In this document: one piece after another, positions 36,255 to 45,306 of the stretch
Layout of the letters: every line of letters starts with the position of its first letter
Position numbering within the stretch: the stretch's first letter is position 1
NCBI RefSeq assembly: GCF_018403225.1
Contig: NZ_BOSG01000001.1
Span: 1,798,001 to 1,862,000 of the forward strand
Direction of reading: 5' to 3'
DNA from: Paenibacillus sp. J23TS9
Lineage (GTDB): Bacteria > Bacillota > Bacilli > Paenibacillales > Paenibacillaceae
DNA: 64,000 nucleotides
The notes under the pieces: generated by a model
Told to the model about the DNA's origin: nothing
Databases searched by the model: none
What the model saw: the letters and a program-made list of their open reading frames with translations, nothing else
Position numbers and translations under genes: made by a program

Positions 36255-37106
36255 TCACCTTTGTTTCCGAATGATAAGTGGACTTACCTTGTAGTAAATT
36301 TTGAAAGCCCTGGTGAACGAGTACAAGTTGGGATACCCAAGAGAAAGTGCAATCTCTGTAACGGTCGCATCCGTTTCCTGTAACAATCGTTTCGCTTTGA
36401 CCATGCGGATTTTCTGAAGGTACTTAAGCGGAGGCATCCCGACCTGACAGGCAAACATATTGGAGAAATAAGAGCGGTGAACCCCTGCAAAAGCAGCGAC
36501 CTGCTGTACGGATATCCCCTCTGAGGCATGCAGCTCCATAAATTCCATACATTCATCAATCCACCCTGAAGGTTCTGCTACAGGGGAATCGACGGTAACT
36601 GGCATGAGCTCGGCCATCAGTGCGCAAACGAGACTTTGCAGCTTGAGCGCGTTCGCCGGGTTCCGCTTTACAACATCTTCCAATTCATCAATTACTTTTT
36701 CGGCATGTTCTTTCACACGGGAGGAAATAGCCTTTTGACGAAACGGTCTTTCAGGCGTAATTCCCGCCATCTCCAATAAAGGCTGGACCCTTTCTCCATC
36801 AAGCGCGAGCCAGTTCATCCGAAGCGTCGAATCCGAGGGAAGTCTGTAATAGCAGTAGGTTTGACCCGGATACAAACAAAACAGGTCACCTTGCTGCAGA
36901 TCAATCCATTTGTCGCCGAATTCAAGCCGGATCATTCCCTCTTGCAAGAAGTGGAGGCTGTAGCTTTCGATCCTTTTCGGCCCTACTTTGTAATTGGGTT
37001 TACCCAAACTCCGACCCGCCCGGACTGGCCATATTCGAGCTTCCTTATCCAGTTCCGCGGGAGTATAGTAAATAAAATCTGCAAATTCATATTCATATTC
37101 CTGCAT
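36255..37106 (-). CDS. AraC-family regulator with cupin-like sensor domain
   Basis: The start at 37106 follows GGAGGAG by six bases; the product is 283 residues. The N-terminal cupin-type ligand domain includes LHFLQEGMIRLEFGDKWIDL and DLFCLYPGQTYCYYR. The C-terminal 100 residues form the double AraC helix-turn-helix (VQQVAAFAGVHRSYFSNMF and VTEIALSLGYPNLYSFTRAF). It is the most upstream gene of the arabinoside locus and is probably a second, cytoplasmic sugar sensor beside the two-component pair. Confidence 0.9.
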   Translation of the reverse strand: MQEYEYEFADFIYYTPAELDKEARIWPVRAGRSLGKPNYKVGPKRIESYSLHFLQEGMIRLEFGDKWIDLQQGDLFCLYPGQTYCYYRLPSDSTLRMNWLALDGERVQPLLEMAGITPERPFRQKAISSRVKEHAEKVIDELEDVVKRNPANALKLQSLVCALMAELMPVTVDSPVAEPSGWIDECMEFMELHASEGISVQQVAAFAGVHRSYFSNMFACQVGMPPLKYLQKIRMVKAKRLLQETDATVTEIALSLGYPNLYSFTRAFKIYYKVSPLIIRKQR

Positions 37107-37408
37107 GTCCAACTCCTCCACTTTTGCAAACATTTTCTTCTAGAAAATAACAAAATGACAATCATGTTTTTATTTGATGTCTTTCTAAAATGTCACAAAT
37201 CAACATAATTATAAATGTAAAGGTTTCATATTGTCGAGATCACCTAACATATTGCGAATATTAATGAACAGCTTTTTACCATCGGGTCCTTTCAGCATGA
37301 AATATAGACGCTTGGCATGTAATTACAAAAAAATATAAAATTCACGCAGCACAGACCTTTTGTCATGGGTCGTTCGAAAGTGGTTTCCCAATTTTCCGTA
37401 TGATACGA

Positions 37409-37437
37409 TTGACATATGGCAATCGGATAAGTATTCA
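37409..37437 (+). promoter_or_regulatory. Promoter of the P450 gene
   Basis: TTGACA at 37409-37414, 17 bases, TATTCA at 37432-37437; transcription would start about 22 bases before the ATG at 37466. The 37107-37408 interval otherwise shows only AT-rich sequence and no gene. Confidence 0.55.
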
Positions 37438-37465
37438 CCATATCAAAAAAACGGGAGTGAATATT

Positions 37466-38701
37466 ATGCAAGAGGAAATTATCTCTTTAGCTGAAATCAC
37501 CCAGTTTCGATCAGCTGCGGAGGAGTTTAATCCCTTTGATTGGTACAGACACCATTTAGAACATGAACCGATCAGCTACAATGAAGCAACGAATTCGTGG
37601 AATGTGTTCCGGTATGAGGATGTCAAGAGAGTTTTAAGCGATTATGAGTACTTTTCCAGTGTGCGAACCCGCACAACGATCAGTGTCGGAGCAGATAATG
37701 AGGAGGGGCATCATAATTCAGGCCGAGTAAATTTGAACTCAGATCCTCCGGATCACCGTAAAAGCCGCAGCCTGCTCTCTGCTGCTTTTACGCCAAGAAG
37801 CTTAAAGCTGTGGGAGCCTCGTATCCATGAAGTAGTCAGCCAGTTAATTGAGGATATGGGTGACGAGCCCGTCATTGATATCGTCAAAAGCTTTTCGGGC
37901 GCACTGCCTACGATCGTGATAGCTGAACTGCTGGGTGTTCCACCTGAGGATCGGTTCTTGTTTAAAGAATGGGTCGACCATCTTTTCCTTCCGCTCCCTA
38001 TGGATCATATCGAAGATGTTCAGGAACTAAAGCGGCAGGCTGCCAAAAATTACTACAGCTACCTCCTTCCCCACGTGATTCTGAAGAGAACGAATCTTGC
38101 CGATGATATTATCTCTGACCTGATTCAGGCGGAGGTAGACGGTGAACGGTTAACAGATGATGAAATTGTTCGGATGACCATGTTTATCCTGGGAGCAGGC
38201 ATAGAAACGACAAGCCATCTGCTGTCCAGCACATTCTATTCCTTCTTATATGATAACGATCAGATTTATACCGAAATACAATCGAACCGTGAGCTGCTTC
38301 CTGGCGCGGTGGAAGAAATGCTGCGTTACCGTTTTCATATCGCAAAAATGGACCGGACGGTGAAGCAGGATAACAACGTGCTCGGTGTGGAATTAAAAAA
38401 GGGCGATGTCGTTGTAGCCTGGATGAGTGCTGCCAATATGGACCAAGAGATGTTTGAGGATCCTTTCACCTTAAACATTCACCGTGCTAACAATAAAAAG
38501 CATTTGACCTTCGGCAATGGTCCTCATTTTTGTCTAGGCGCTCCGCTTGCGCGGCTCGAGGCCAACATCGGACTAGGGCTGTTCATGAATCATTTTGAGA
38601 GGATTGAACCGGTCCAAGGTTTCAATCTGGAAGCGAACCTCACGCCTTCTGCTGCCGGACAAACGCTCACTTCCTTGCCGATCCGAGTATATCGCAGATA
38701 G
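37466..38701 (+). CDS. Cytochrome P450
   Basis: The ATG at 37466 is chosen for its GGGAGTGA site and the promoter just upstream; the product is 411 residues. P450 hallmarks are the I-helix GAGIETTSHLL, the K-helix ExxR in EEMLRYRF, and the haem loop FGNGPHFCLGAPLAR with its Cys ligand. It is a soluble class I bacterial P450, broadly like Bacillus CYP107/CYP109 enzymes, needing ferredoxin and reductase partners that are not encoded nearby. The substrate is unknown. Confidence 0.92.
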   Translation: MQEEIISLAEITQFRSAAEEFNPFDWYRHHLEHEPISYNEATNSWNVFRYEDVKRVLSDYEYFSSVRTRTTISVGADNEEGHHNSGRVNLNSDPPDHRKSRSLLSAAFTPRSLKLWEPRIHEVVSQLIEDMGDEPVIDIVKSFSGALPTIVIAELLGVPPEDRFLFKEWVDHLFLPLPMDHIEDVQELKRQAAKNYYSYLLPHVILKRTNLADDIISDLIQAEVDGERLTDDEIVRMTMFILGAGIETTSHLLSSTFYSFLYDNDQIYTEIQSNRELLPGAVEEMLRYRFHIAKMDRTVKQDNNVLGVELKKGDVVVAWMSAANMDQEMFEDPFTLNIHRANNKKHLTFGNGPHFCLGAPLARLEANIGLGLFMNHFERIEPVQGFNLEANLTPSAAGQTLTSLPIRVYRR

Positions 38702-38727
38702 CATAGAGCTCGCATTGCTGAACATAT

Positions 38728-38758
38728 TAAAGCCTCTCCCGACACGGGAGAGGCTTTA
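38728..38758. terminator. Bidirectional terminator between P450 and VOC genes
   Basis: A perfect 14-base stem (TAAAGCCTCTCCCG / CGGGAGAGGCTTTA) with a three-base loop separates two convergent genes. Confidence 0.85.
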
Positions 38759-38821
38759 TTCAACGACGATATACATAAACGCATTGCTGGTGCCCTTGTT
38801 TCATTCAAAGCTGTGACTGTC

Positions 38822-39202
38822 TTAGTTAGATTTTTCCAGAACAGCAAAGTAATTTTCTTCATTGTCCGCAAAGTTAAATACTCTGCCGGTAGGGAGATTT
38901 ACGATATCACCCACCTTGATATTTTTATTAGATAAGCTGCTATGCAGCTCGTCTAGGTTATCCGCAAAAAACATCAAAGAAGGCGTTCCCAAATTTAATT
39001 CAGGAGACATTTTAGCAACGAATTCTTTGCTGTGGAGTATGATGCTTGTTTCCGCTCCCTCTGTTGGAGCAATTTCAATCCATCTCATGTGACCGTTATT
39101 TTCTTCGGAAACGATATGAAATCCTAATTTTTTCGTCCAAAAATCCACTGACTCATCCTGGTTGTTTACATACAACATCACTTGTCCAATTTTATTCATC
39201 AT
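38822..39202 (-). CDS. VOC-family protein (glyoxalase-like)
   Basis: From the ATG at 39202 (GGGAG seven bases upstream) the product is 126 residues. It shows the VOC pattern: QVMLYVNNQDESVDFWTKKL, HMRWIEIAPTEG, then a second half with PSLMFFADNLDELHSSL and VFNFADNEENYFAVLE. The second half's last Glu fits a metal ligand. It resembles single-gene VOC proteins of unknown substrate. It is convergent with the P450 gene and probably monocistronic. Confidence 0.85.
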   Translation of the reverse strand: MMNKIGQVMLYVNNQDESVDFWTKKLGFHIVSEENNGHMRWIEIAPTEGAETSIILHSKEFVAKMSPELNLGTPSLMFFADNLDELHSSLSNKNIKVGDIVNLPTGRVFNFADNEENYFAVLEKSN

Positions 39203-39362
39203 AGACATTCTCCCTAATATTTAGTAAACATGCTTTTAATTTTTCCTAATCCAAAGGGAATTTTCTCCCAAGCTAAATTATATCAGCAGCTAGCGCTCTT
39301 GTCGTGCTGCTGTCGATTTTAAAAAACGATACTATGAGCTTTCAATAGGATATGTTTTTTGT

Positions 39363-40307
39363 TCATTCTCCGTTCACTGGGTTAGGTAACGGCGGTATAT
39401 CACGTACTTCTTCAGGGAGTTGATAAGAAATGCTTGGTACCTTTTTGGGGAGATATTCGATCACATCAGATGAAAAAATGGAGACGGCCATACTTCCGTT
39501 ACCTGCATATGCCCGGATCAGTACAGGCTGGTTATAAGCATTATTAAATTCAAAGTCCGGGCCCCCCCAGCTTACGGTCGCATCTCTTCCCGGAGGAACA
39601 TAGGGAACGTGGCGGCTGTGCGAATATCTCTTTACAATATGTAATCCTGCCCGATCGACCGCGTTAAATAGAGTTGAGGATACTTGACAGATACCTCCAC
39701 CTACGCCTTCAGATAATTCTCCACGCACGATGACTGTTGCCCTCCTGTACCCCCTTCCCGCCGTTCGAATCCCGACCACTCGATTAAAGGAGAAGGATTC
39801 TCCAGGAAATATGACGGTACTGTCAATCGCCTTGGCTGCCAAAGCGATATTATGAGAACGATCTGTATTATTGGCGTTGTAATACGTTACATAATAACCG
39901 ATTGGTTTTGCCCGCAGCGAAGCCAGCAGTTCCGTATCTACCTTCGGATACACCGGATACATAGGTGCTTCTATAGAAGCTGTTCCACCGCTGTAGAGGT
40001 ATGCATAGTACCGTTTAAGAAGCTCTCTTCGGTTAAGCATGTACCCATTTTGACCGGAGACAATTTGTCCGTTACCGTCAATTCGGGCGTTTATTGGTTC
40101 CTTATATGTTTTCAGGTCCAATTCGTTCACCCATTGGTTATACTTTTCCATATCCAGCAGAGGAAACACCAAAGTATTATGTGCATCCCGTTTCAGACTG
40201 GAAATGGATTTCCCCTCATGGGTAATGGTCAGCATGCCATGATCCTGATCTCCGTCTTGGTCCTGCAGAAGTTTGAACAGGAGACACGCCATTGATATCC
40301 ATTTCAA
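39363..40307 (-). CDS. VanW-family protein (YoaR-like)
   Basis: The 314-residue frame from a TTG at 40307 has an N-terminal beta-domain and a VanW domain recognisable from FPGESFSFNRVVG, GYRRATVIVRGELSEGVGGGICQVSSTLFNAV and RHVPYVPPGRDATV. VanW proteins accompany some vancomycin-resistance clusters, but their function is unknown. Related Bacillus proteins are exported, whereas here the N-terminus has only a short hydrophobic patch (ISMACLLFKLL). The start may be wrong or the signal lost through a frameshift, since a second frame from an ATG just upstream overlaps it. Confidence 0.75.
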   Translation of the reverse strand: MKWISMACLLFKLLQDQDGDQDHGMLTITHEGKSISSLKRDAHNTLVFPLLDMEKYNQWVNELDLKTYKEPINARIDGNGQIVSGQNGYMLNRRELLKRYYAYLYSGGTASIEAPMYPVYPKVDTELLASLRAKPIGYYVTYYNANNTDRSHNIALAAKAIDSTVIFPGESFSFNRVVGIRTAGRGYRRATVIVRGELSEGVGGGICQVSSTLFNAVDRAGLHIVKRYSHSRHVPYVPPGRDATVSWGGPDFEFNNAYNQPVLIRAYAGNGSMAVSIFSSDVIEYLPKKVPSISYQLPEEVRDIPPLPNPVNGE

Positions 40308-40437
40308 GCAACATCACTCGCTTCATCATTGTGGTCATCTCTTTGTGAAGGCATTCTTCCTGCTATTATGATTCCATTCCTGGATATTCATTCAAATACA
40401 TGACAGATAAGATCTTTGAAACTTGCATACAACGAAA

Positions 40438-40468
40438 AAAACCCTGACAGCGTTTGCCGACAGGGTTT
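40438..40468 (-). terminator. Terminator of the kimA gene
   Basis: AAACCCTG / CAGGGTTT stem followed on the minus strand by a run of T residues, 15 bases after the stop. Confidence 0.8.
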
Positions 40469-40482
40469 CTGTAATGTTGTCG

Positions 40483-42306
40483 TTATTTTTTCAGGTGATA
40501 CGGAACAGTCGTTACGATGACGTCCTTGCGATAAAGCAAATAGGCGCGAATCATAAAACTTGTCTGGTTATGCAGCAGATTTTGCCAGCTTTTCTTAGGA
40601 ATAAACTGTGGAATAATCACCGTCACTTGATAATGGGATTCACTGGCTTTCCGGTGCACCGTATCGATAAATTTGCTTAGAGGATGAATGATGCTCCGGT
40701 AAGGAGAATGCAAAGTCACAAGACGTACATCGGGTCTCCACTGGTTCCATTTTTCCTCGAACCGTGTCTCTTCTTCTCTTTCAAAAGGAATGTAAACGGC
40801 GATGATCTGATCGGCTGACAGTGACTTCGCATAATTCAAGGAATGCTCGACAACGTGTGTGATGCCGGACACGGGCAGAATGACGACATTACCTTCAATC
40901 GGGACAGCTTGCTCACAAGTGGCAAGTCGTAATTGTTCACCAACTGCTTCATAATGCTTCTTAATGCGGTGAAAAAGATAAACGATCAGCGGCAAGAATA
41001 TCAGTACAGGCCAAACCTGCGAAAATTTGGTCATAAAGAACATGATGGAAACCGTAAAGCTGATAAGCGCTCCTATCGTATTAATAATCAGTTTAGGGAC
41101 CCAGCCTGCCGGTTTTTCGCGAATCCATTTGACCATCATGCCCGTCTGTGAAAGGGTAAATGGAATGAATACACCCACCGCATATAATGGAATCAGATGC
41201 TCGGTTTGTCCGTGGAACGCAATAATCAGGACGATCGATAATAATCCCAGGATGATAATGCCATTCGAATACCCGAGACGATCTCCCCGGACAGTGAACA
41301 TTCTTGGAATAAACTTATCCTTGGCAAGATTGACCGCAAGCAGGGGGAAAGCTGAATATCCCGTATTGGCTGCAAGGATCAGAATTAAGGCGGTCGTTCC
41401 CTGAATAAAGAAGTACATAAAATGCCGGCCGAAGGTCTGCTTGGCAATTTGAGATACTACCGTTTCATGAGCATTAGGCGAGATACCTAAATAATAAGCA
41501 AGGAAAACGATACCCGAGAACAACAGGGCAAGCAGGATTCCCATGGCCATTAACGTTTTGGCCGCATTTTTGGGTCCAGGATCTTTAAAGTTGGGTATAG
41601 CATTCGATATCGCTTCAACCCCTGTAAGAGCCGAGCTGCCTGATGCGAATGCTTTTAAGAGTAAAAACAAGCTGATGCCGGCAACCGGCGTCCCAATCGG
41701 AGCATGTAATTCGGGAGACACATGTCCCGTCATAATGTTGTACATACCTACCCCAATCAGGATGAATAATGCAAATGCGAATAAATATACCGGGTAGGCC
41801 AAGATAGATGCAGACTCGGTTACACCCCTTAAATTCAATATCGTAATCAGAATGACAAAAATTACGGCAATAGCCACCGTATGCTCATGCAGGGCAGGGA
41901 AAGCCGAAGTTAATGCGTCTGTGCCCGCCGACACGCTGACGGCAACTGTCAAAATATAATCGACCAACAAAGAGCCACCCGCAACCAGCCCAGAATAAAC
42001 CCCCAGGTTCTGCTTGGATACGACATAGGCTCCCCCGCCATGCGGATAAGCAAAGATGATTTGACGGTATGAAAGAATCAGAGCCGTTAATAAAACCAAT
42101 ACTCCGATCCCAATGGGTATCGAATACCAGAATGCTGCCGTGCTTACCGTGATCAAAACCAACAGGATTTGTTCCGGTCCATAAGCAACGGATGATAAGG
42201 CGTCAGAGGAAAGTATTGCCAACGCCTTTTTTTTATTAAGTTTTTGTTCTCCCAGTTGGGTCGATTTCAGAGGCCGCCCGATTAGAAGTCTTTTTAATGC
42301 TGCCAT
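40483..42306 (-). CDS. kimA: High-affinity potassium importer KimA (KUP/APC family)
   Basis: Starting at 42306 the protein is 607 residues, the length I recall for Bacillus subtilis KimA (formerly YdaO). It shares its opening (KRLLIGRPLKS, then LAILSSDALSSVAYG) and end (VTTVPYHLKK). Twelve membrane segments occupy about residues 30-470; a cytoplasmic C-terminal domain of about 140 residues follows. It imports K+ with protons. In-frame ATGs up to 42378 lie after the leader terminator and cannot be excluded. A c-di-AMP riboswitch and terminator precede it, so expression should fall when c-di-AMP, a signal of high K+, is abundant. Confidence 0.9.
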   Translation of the reverse strand: MAALKRLLIGRPLKSTQLGEQKLNKKKALAILSSDALSSVAYGPEQILLVLITVSTAAFWYSIPIGIGVLVLLTALILSYRQIIFAYPHGGGAYVVSKQNLGVYSGLVAGGSLLVDYILTVAVSVSAGTDALTSAFPALHEHTVAIAVIFVILITILNLRGVTESASILAYPVYLFAFALFILIGVGMYNIMTGHVSPELHAPIGTPVAGISLFLLLKAFASGSSALTGVEAISNAIPNFKDPGPKNAAKTLMAMGILLALLFSGIVFLAYYLGISPNAHETVVSQIAKQTFGRHFMYFFIQGTTALILILAANTGYSAFPLLAVNLAKDKFIPRMFTVRGDRLGYSNGIIILGLLSIVLIIAFHGQTEHLIPLYAVGVFIPFTLSQTGMMVKWIREKPAGWVPKLIINTIGALISFTVSIMFFMTKFSQVWPVLIFLPLIVYLFHRIKKHYEAVGEQLRLATCEQAVPIEGNVVILPVSGITHVVEHSLNYAKSLSADQIIAVYIPFEREEETRFEEKWNQWRPDVRLVTLHSPYRSIIHPLSKFIDTVHRKASESHYQVTVIIPQFIPKKSWQNLLHNQTSFMIRAYLLYRKDVIVTTVPYHLKK

Positions 42307-42389
42307 TGCCTTAGTGTCACCGCCAGTGTCAAGTTGTAATATCATAGATGTCCCGAAACGGTTATCGCTCATAACCATTTCGACACGAC

Positions 42390-42426
42390 AAAAAAAGCCG
42401 CAGGAAAGTTGGACCTTCCCGTGGCT
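42390..42426 (-). terminator. Riboswitch-controlled leader terminator of kimA
   Basis: On the minus strand AGCCACGGGAAGGT pairs with ACTTTCCTGCGGCT (one mismatch, two wobbles) and is followed by seven T residues. It lies between the riboswitch aptamer and the kimA start and forms its expression platform. Confidence 0.75.
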
Positions 42427-42466
42427 TGTTAAAAACTTTTGCACACGACAAATTCCTCTTTCATAA

Positions 42467-42601
42467 CGCTTACGAGGTTAGCTGACGGATTCGGGCTTGA
42501 AAGTATCCCTACACTTATAGTTAATAACCAAGTGATTCACCCCTAGGATGAAAAAAACTCATCCTCTTTGGTTCCCCCGCTCCTGATTTCAGAATTAAGC
42601 G
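42467..42601 (-). ncRNA. ydaO/yuaA-type c-di-AMP riboswitch
   Basis: The minus-strand leader has the conserved ydaO core in order: ATCAGGAGCGGGGGAACC, a variable hairpin with GGATGAG / CTCATCC-type arms, CCTAGGGGTGAATCACTTGG, GTAGGGATACTTTC, and AAGCCCGAATCCGTCAGCTA. Outer pairing CGCTTA / TAAGCG closes P1. These riboswitches bind two c-di-AMP molecules and favour termination. Its position before kimA matches the Bacillus arrangement. The assignment rests on motif order and context, not on a covariance search. Confidence 0.88.
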
Positions 42602-42924
42602 ATCTAGGAGTATATAATTTCAGGTTCACAAGTCATGATTACGAATGAAATCTTACTCCTTTCAAACACTTCATGTAAAGAAGCAAAGAGTCAAGGATAG
42701 GTTCAAAATCTTCTAATATGTGTTCATGGCATCGTTTACAATGAGTGGATGCTATGCTTTACTCGAATTATCTTTAATTCCCTCCAATTCCTGATCCAAC
42801 TCACAGTTCCGAATCACCCCTATCCAAACATCAATACACAATTGAGCAAAATTAATTCATAGTAAGAAATTAAATCGTGAACATTGTCGTCATTTAGGCT
42901 ATCGTTTCGTTATTTTGAATCCAC
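42602..42924. other. Intergenic region upstream of the riboswitch
   Basis: No gene recognised. A TATACT about 10 bases upstream of the aptamer on the minus strand may be the kimA -10, but no good -35 accompanies it. The rest is AT-rich with short frames only. Confidence 0.35.
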
Positions 42925-42950
42925 AAAAAAAGGCCGCGGTTTCCGCGGAC
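42925..42950 (-). terminator. Terminator downstream of chorismate synthase gene
   Basis: CCGCGG / CCGCGG stem followed on the minus strand by seven T residues, about 110 bases after the aroC stop at 43061. Confidence 0.7.
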
Positions 42951-43060
42951 TCTTAAGAGGATATTTTCTTTTCTCACGATATTCCTGCCACGTTCGTTGA
43001 ACTAGATAACCTAATAATATGGAAATTCCTCTCTGATTCCCAACATACTTTGGAGGCCAT

Positions 43061-44119
43061 TTATTCATTCAGCAAAGCTGCTTGGCGCTTGTAATGATCC
43101 TCGATCACCATGCAGGCCATGGCTTCGATCACGGGCACGACGCGGGGGCAAATGCACGGATCATGCCTGCCGATCGTCTTAATCTCCCTCTCATTGCCGT
43201 TCACGTCAATAGTCCGTTGTGGTAAGGAAATAGATGAAGTCGGCTTGACGACGACACGGAACACAATATCAGCTCCTGTGCTGATTCCTCCGATGATCCC
43301 CCCGGCATGGTTTGTCAGGAATCCATCTGTGTCCATCTGATCATTGTGTTCGCTTCCCCGCATTGCGGCTGCTTGAAAGCCCGCCCCGAATTCAATACCC
43401 TTAATCGCGCCCACGGACAACATAGCCCTTGCCAGCTCTGCGTCCAATTTGTCGAACACGGGCTCCCCTAGCCCCGGAGCGACGCCGCGGATTCGGCATT
43501 CGACGATACCTCCGCAGCTGTCACCCTCTTCAGTCAGCTGTTCGATCTTCTCGATCATGCGACTTGCGGCTGCCGTATCGCACGCCCGCACCGCATTGCG
43601 TTCAATGACATCGGCGTCGAAATTCTCGCATTTTATACCGCCGATCTCAGTCGTATAGGCCAGAATCGAAACACCCCGCCGGTCCAAAAGCTTACGCGCC
43701 ACCGCTCCCGCAGCCACCCGAGCAGTCGTCTCCCTTCCTGAAGCCCTGCCGCTGCCGCGAAAATCGCGAATTCCATACTTTTTCTCATATGTGAGATCCG
43801 CATGCCCGGGCCGGTACATGTTTTGGATGTCGTCGTATGCTGACGGGCGCATATCTGTATTGTTAAGCATGATGCACAGTGGCGTCCCCGTTGTACGCCC
43901 CTCGAATAGGCCAGATAGGATGCGTATCTTATCGTATTCCTTCCGGGGAGTCGTGACTGAGGATTGTCCCGGCCTTCTTCTATCCATCTGAATCTGGATG
44001 TATGCCTCGTCCAGCTCAACGCCCGGCGTGACACCCTCCACAATTACGCCTACAGCCTCTCCGTGTGATTCCCCGAACGTGGTCATTTTTAACCGCTCTC
44101 CGAACGTACTTCCCGCCAT
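43061..44119 (-). CDS. aroC: Chorismate synthase
   Basis: The 352-residue protein carries chorismate synthase signatures: TTFGESHGEAVGVIVEG near the start, the MDRRRPGQS segment, FRGSGRASGRETTARVAAGAVA, and RHDPCICPRVVPVIEAMACMV. It converts EPSP to chorismate using reduced FMN without net redox change. The form resembles the single-gene (proteobacterial AroC-type) enzyme rather than the Bacillus AroF genes, which usually lie with aroB and aroH. Here it stands alone, divergent from a LysR regulator. GGGGAGG precedes the ATG. It may be an extra copy for a specialised pathway; that is inference. Confidence 0.92.
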   Translation of the reverse strand: MAGSTFGERLKMTTFGESHGEAVGVIVEGVTPGVELDEAYIQIQMDRRRPGQSSVTTPRKEYDKIRILSGLFEGRTTGTPLCIMLNNTDMRPSAYDDIQNMYRPGHADLTYEKKYGIRDFRGSGRASGRETTARVAAGAVARKLLDRRGVSILAYTTEIGGIKCENFDADVIERNAVRACDTAAASRMIEKIEQLTEEGDSCGGIVECRIRGVAPGLGEPVFDKLDAELARAMLSVGAIKGIEFGAGFQAAAMRGSEHNDQMDTDGFLTNHAGGIIGGISTGADIVFRVVVKPTSSISLPQRTIDVNGNEREIKTIGRHDPCICPRVVPVIEAMACMVIEDHYKRQAALLNE

Positions 44120-44229
44120 GCTAATTCCTCCCCGAATATTTAGAATTTCTTCTCTTTCAGTTTAGAGTTATACTTGAAATAAATGAAATCGTAATATTCG
44201 ACGTGTGCCATAGAGAGGATTGATATCAA

Positions 44230-45111
44230 ATGATCGCGAACACAGAATGGTATCGCGTTTTCCTGCATGCTGCTGAGACTTCCAATTTGACGAAAGCCGC
44301 GCAAAATCTCCATATGACGCAGCCTTCTGTGAGTTATGCAATCAAGCAGCTTGAAGGGGCTTTCGGTGTTGTGCTATTCGACCGATTATCCAAGGGGGTC
44401 CGCTTAACGCAAGAAGGACAGGATTTGTATAAGCATGTCCGGCAAGCGTTCGAGGAACTTGATGCTGCAGAGCGCCGCATGAAGAAACTGAAGCAGTTTA
44501 GCGAAGGACGGCTGAGAATTGGTGCAAACGGGGCGATCGTTAAGGATTTTCTTTTACCCTCGCTCGACTCGTTCCATGCCGATTATCCCGACATTCGCAT
44601 TCAACTGACGCAGGAGCGGACCAGCAGCATTTTGGAACGTTTAAAAAAAGGCTCTCTGGACCTTGGCTTCGTCCATCTGCCGGTATCGGATGAAGAAATC
44701 AAGGTCCTCGACTCCCATGCCTCGCCTTATTGTGCGGTCGTTGGAACGGCTTTTGCGGATTGGACACGAGAGCCCTTACGGACTGAAGAGCTGACTAAGC
44801 TTCCTCTGTTAATGCTATCCATGGGCAGCTCGACACGATTTTTCATCGAAGGGTGGTTCCGATCGCAAGGGGTGGAAGTGGAAGCCGATTTCGAGTTGAG
44901 CAGCTTGGATATGCTCGCGGAATTTGCCGAGCGAGGTTATGGGATAGCCTTCTTGCCTCGGGACTTTGTCGCATCTCGTATTGCGGACGGATCGTTGCTG
45001 GAGCTTAGAACAGAAATCCCCCTACCGGATCGGCATATCGGTATTGCTGTCCACAAATATTTGACCCCATCGCTGGCTGCAGGGGCTTTTTTGGGGATGC
45101 TGCAGAACTGA
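44230..45111 (+). CDS. LysR-family transcriptional regulator
   Basis: The 293-residue protein has an N-terminal LysR helix-turn-helix (TSNLTKAAQNLHMTQPSVSYAI) and a coiled linker helix. The periplasmic-binding-like effector domain includes GRLRIGANGAIVKDFLLP, KGSLDLGFVHLP and GYGIAFLPRDFV. It is divergent from the chorismate synthase gene across 110 bases, the classic arrangement of a LysR regulator with its target. An aromatic-pathway metabolite as coinducer is plausible but not shown. Confidence 0.9.
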   Translation: MIANTEWYRVFLHAAETSNLTKAAQNLHMTQPSVSYAIKQLEGAFGVVLFDRLSKGVRLTQEGQDLYKHVRQAFEELDAAERRMKKLKQFSEGRLRIGANGAIVKDFLLPSLDSFHADYPDIRIQLTQERTSSILERLKKGSLDLGFVHLPVSDEEIKVLDSHASPYCAVVGTAFADWTREPLRTEELTKLPLLMLSMGSSTRFFIEGWFRSQGVEVEADFELSSLDMLAEFAERGYGIAFLPRDFVASRIADGSLLELRTEIPLPDRHIGIAVHKYLTPSLAAGAFLGMLQN

Positions 45112-45211
45112 CGATTCTTTAACGCATTCAAGATGTTTCTACAAAACGTACCTGAATTTCCGATAGCTTAATGGTGGCAACGCATTCTCGAATACGACCT
45201 GTAGCCTAAAA

Positions 45212-45237
45212 CAAAAAAAGCCGCGATTTCCGCAGCT
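45212..45237 (-). terminator. Terminator of the GNAT gene
   Basis: AGCTGCG / CGCGGCT stem (one wobble) followed on the minus strand by seven T residues. The rest of 45112-45306 holds no gene. Confidence 0.7.
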
Positions 45238-45306
45238 CCTTCTGGATCTATGTTCCTTCGTTAATTAACCCGTTGCCATCATGCTACATGCTCCCTGTTT
45301 CGTTTG

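Noticed and set aside
43101..44043. Frames on both strands within the chorismate synthase gene
   Set aside because: Shadows of a full-length, motif-complete aroC.
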